A DNA stretch of 20,499 nt from Coptodactyla brooksi. Taxonomy: Eukaryota > Arthropoda > Insecta > Coleoptera > Scarabaeidae. Below the pieces are notes generated by a model, which was not told where the DNA came from, searched no databases, and saw only the letters and a program-made list of their open reading frames with translations. Every line of letters begins with the position of its first letter. Position 1 is the stretch's first letter. The stretch spans positions 1 through 20,499 of the forward strand of contig JAWQRM010000679.1 in assembly GCA_033557675.1 (NCBI GenBank), read 5' to 3'. The position numbers and the translations under genes are program-made. Shown piece after piece: positions 18,361-20,499 of this stretch.

Positions 18361-18656
18361 GGAAAATAGAGAAGGAAGAAGGGAGCATCGGATTTAAATG
18401 AAATTTAATACACATAATGATACAGATAAGAGATTCACTTGATCCCAAAATGTAGATAACTAAACAAATACAGTGTGTACAATTATTTCAGTTGGGTTGT
18501 TCGGAAAGTAATTTCTTTTTTTTCTCAACAGAGGTATTAGTTGCATTTTAACCAGGCAACTTCATTCTAAACCGTATATGCATTATATACAATGACAGCT
18601 GACATTGCAAAGTTTATGTGTGGAAATATTTTGTTCGATTCTGTGCATTTGTTTTC
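18361..18656 (+). repeat. Left arm of the palindromic element
   Basis: Inverted partner of 18904-19188. It includes the mariner-type terminus at about 18492 and the 5' untranslated part of the transposase fragment. Confidence 0.75.
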
Positions 18657-18675
18657 TTTTTGTATCTTATGAAAC

Positions 18676-18840
18676 ATGGATAATCAAAAACATCATTTCC
18701 GCTATATTTTGCTTCTTTATTACAAAAGTAAAAATGCCGCTCAAACGAGAAAAGAATTTGTCGATATGTATGGAGAAAATGTATTAACAGAATACCAGTG
18801 TGAAAACTGGTTTGCAATTTTTTTACGAAAGTTTACAACA
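18676..18840 (+). pseudogene. N-terminal fragment of a mariner transposase
   Basis: From the ATG at 18676 the frame reads HHFRYILLLYYKSKNAAQT then RKEFVDMYGENVLTEYQCEN then WFAIFLRKF. This matches the first helix-turn-helix of mellifera-type mariner transposases (HFRHILLYYFRKGKNA... VYG...L.E.QC..WF..F). The family protein is about 340-350 residues. Here it ends after about 54 codons, where sequence unrelated to the family begins, so the second helix-turn-helix, the GRP linker and the DD34D catalytic domain are all absent. It sits between the two arms of the palindrome and cannot encode an active enzyme. Confidence 0.8.
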
Positions 18841-18873
18841 TTTTTTGTAAGCTTGTAAAGTTATGAAGAAAGG

Positions 18874-18908
18874 GTTTTGCCGTCAAAAAAAAAATTGGAC
18901 GGCAAAAC
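18874..18908. repeat. 11-bp perfect inverted repeat near the element centre
   Basis: GTTTTGCCGTC (18874-18884) and GACGGCAAAAC (18898-18908) flank a 13-nt A-rich loop. This small stem is at the inner edge of the right arm and has no counterpart on the left side. Confidence 0.85.
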
Positions 18909-19188
18909 AATTGCACAGAACCGAACACAATATTTTCACACATAAACTTTGCAATGTCAGCTGTCAGAATATATAATGCATGTACAGTTTGGAATGAAGT
19001 TGGCTGGTTAAAATACAACTAACACGAAAAAACGAAATTATTTTCCAAGTAACCCAATTGTAATAATTGTACACGCTGTATTTATTTAATTGCCTTGATT
19101 TTGAGATCAAGTGAATCTCTCATCTGCATCATTATGTGCATTAAATTTCATTTCAATCCGATACCCCCTTCTTGGTGCGCTATTTTCT
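18904..19188 (-). repeat. Right arm of the palindromic element
   Basis: Inverted partner of 18361-18656. Read on the minus strand it carries the same 5' untranslated mariner sequence (CTGACAGCTGACATTGCAAA) and the terminus-like TTGGGTTACTTGGAAAATAATTTC. Both arms therefore derive from the same, 5', end of a mariner. Confidence 0.75.
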
Positions 19189-19204
19189 ATATTCCTGAGT
19201 GTAT

Positions 19205-19510
19205 ATTTTGTTGCAAAATGCTGAAAAAATCAAAAATAATTTCAGCTTTTCAACCGCATATACAGTTTTCATGAAAAGCTTTTTTTATCAGTTTATGTAA
19301 TCATTAGCTTATATGCAAGATATAGTTTTGATTAGCCTAATACAGTAATAATGAAAATCAGTCAGGCGTACGCACGGACGGAGAAACAGTGAAAATGCCG
19401 TAGATAGACAACAGATGACATAATTCATCAATATATATACGTATATAAAAATTTTAACATTGATTCTTTTTTGTAAATGCAATATTTTCTCTTTATAGCT
19501 ACCGTTAAGA
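19205..19510 (-). repeat. Dispersed repeat family R, copy D (right part)
   Basis: Continues copy D beyond the palindromic element. GCTGAAAAAATCAAAAATAATTT (19222 on), the CGCACGGACGGAG tract (19372-19384), GCCGTAGATAGAC and TGTAAATGCAATATTTT correspond to copy E at 20146, 20280-20320, 20332 and 20403. Confidence 0.75.
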
Positions 19511-19814
19511 GAAAGTGAAAAGTTATTGTATGCCTGATATATAACCTTCTAATTACTTCCTATTCAAGTTAATTAAATAGAACACTAGTTTTGCTTGAAA
19601 ATTTCCATTTTCGTGTTTTCAATACAAGGAATTTTTTAATTTCGCGAGCTGTGCTCCATAGGTGTGCTCCAAGTTGTGCTCCACAGATGCTTCGAAGATT
19701 GGAAAGCGCCGAAGCACGTGTACGTCCCCATTACATTTTATTTGGACAAATTTTAAGTGGGTAATGTTAACATTGATGATAAAGATTTCTTGAGAAAAGC
19801 GAAAATTCTGTATA

Positions 19815-20499
19815 ATAATTAAAGTGGCGCTCAAGTCTTATAAGGACTTCAAACATGTCACAATATAGAGAGTGTTCCATTTAAAAATCTGAAGTTGGAT
19901 AATTTTTAGAATAAACCGAACAGGCAGGATATTCGAAAACTGTTTCGAATTGTGAAGAGTTCGATGTCATGCAACCTTTATTTGAAACATTTTTTTCTAA
20001 AGAGAGCAATGCCCGAGATTTAGAACGAAATACCCTCTTGCCCATAGGATTGTATTTTTATCAATTTTGCTTATAACTCGAGAACTGCTTAAGCATGTAC
20101 TATAGTTTTTACTCATAATTTTATGTAGATTGCAAAGTTGCAAAAAAATCAAAAAATTTTAGGTTAGGTACCTCAATCCTATGTATAATTTTTACGAAAT
20201 CCTTATTGTTACTAAACTATATAATATTCAGCTTGTATGTAAAGTGTTGTTTTAATCAGTCTTACGTGGCAATCTAGAAACGATACACAGACGGACAGAC
20301 GGATGGACGGACGGACAGACCAACCATCAAAAATTGCATAGATAGGCTACAAAAAAGCCTAATTCAAGATTCATCAAAATCTGGATATCGATTTTTTTTT
20401 TTGCGAATGCAATACTTTTTTTTAAGAGAAAGCAAAAATTGTTTACAGAACGGCATGTGTTTGTTTACCTCAATACTCTCCTATGTATGTGGTAAGATA
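19815..20499 (-). repeat. Dispersed repeat family R, copy E (runs to the window end)
   Basis: The best preserved copy of the family. It contains one 70-bp module (19863-19933), GAAGAGTTCGATGTCATGCAA, AACTCGAGAAC, the GACGGACGGACAGAC tract (20288-20321) and GCATAGATAGGCTAC. Open frames are short and not shared with other copies. The order of blocks defines the family structure used for the other copies. Confidence 0.8.
20288..20321. repeat. GACG/GACA tetranucleotide tract
   Basis: Imperfect repeats of GACG, GACA and GATG. Shorter versions of this tract sit at the same place in the other family R copies (7129-7147, 17252-17275, 19372-19384), so it is an inherited part of the repeat rather than an independent microsatellite. 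Confidence 0.8.

Larger units (their letters stand above)
18349..19197 (+). mobile_element. Palindromic (fold-back) element with about 300-bp arms and mariner-type interior
   Basis: The arm 18361-18656 and the arm 18904-19188 are inverted copies of each other with scattered mismatches. Examples from outside inward are GAAATTTAATRCACATAATG, AGAGATTCACTTGATC, AAATACAGYGTGTACAATTATT, TTGGGTT, TTTTAACCAG, and GACAGCTGACATTGCAAAG. The string TTGGGTTGTTCGGAAAGTAATTTC (18492 on) resembles a mariner terminus, yet the pairing continues about 130 bp outside it. The middle holds the start of a mariner transposase. The whole unit interrupts a family R repeat, which supports it having inserted as one piece. 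Confidence 0.75.

Noticed and set aside
18833..19018. Minus-strand open frame in the right arm of the palindrome
   Set aside because: It reads the untranslated mariner 5' sequence and shows no transposase motif.
20280..20321. CRISPR-like or satellite array (GACG repeats)
   Set aside because: The repeated unit is only 4 bp without spacers, and it is an inherited internal tract of family R present in shorter form in other copies.
1..20499. Host protein-coding gene with exons
   Set aside because: All open frames are short (124 codons or fewer), overlap on both strands and show no domain other than transposon motifs. No consistent set of splice sites joins them.

Overview
This window looks like intergenic DNA from an AT-rich arthropod nuclear genome, most likely an insect. 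No host gene with exons, splice sites and a long open frame can be supported. There is no operon-like gene packing, rRNA, tRNA or CRISPR array. Almost every interpretable stretch is a decayed mobile element or a member of a dispersed repeat family. Family names below come from reading conserved protein motifs by eye, not from a database search.

Layout. 1-690: two units of a dispersed repeat (family R) whose period is about 355 bp. 792-842: a near-perfect hairpin. 1489-1800: relic of a Tc1-like transposase. 1980-3080: unidentified decayed coding-like DNA that shares a segment with 15985-16090. 3080-5570: mostly unassigned, with one GC-richer minus-strand open frame and a CT microsatellite. 5575-6120: purine-rich possible LINE remnant. 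6964-7091: an inverted repeat enclosing a hammerhead-ribozyme-like core. 7095-7790: second family R copy. 9395-10840: relic of a RAG1-like (Transib-type) transposase. 11175-12208: a Penelope-like fragment on the minus strand (GIY-YIG endonuclease piece plus a second hammerhead-like motif) bracketed by two direct repeats. 12413-13691: a mariner-like element with long terminal inverted repeats and a broken minus-strand transposase. 15636-15736: a 101-nt hairpin with a 41-bp stem. 17195-20499: three further family R copies, one interrupted by an 850-bp palindromic element (18349-19197) that carries the start of a mariner transposase.

How the parts relate. None of the coding relics appears functional: all carry stops, frame changes or deletions. 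The more notable signals are RNA or architecture level. They are two hammerhead-like motifs sharing the same core spacing, one beside a Penelope-type endonuclease fragment; a fold-back element whose roughly 300-bp arms run past the mariner-like terminus inside them; and a dispersed repeat that contains a recurring 70-bp module with mariner-like inverted ends.
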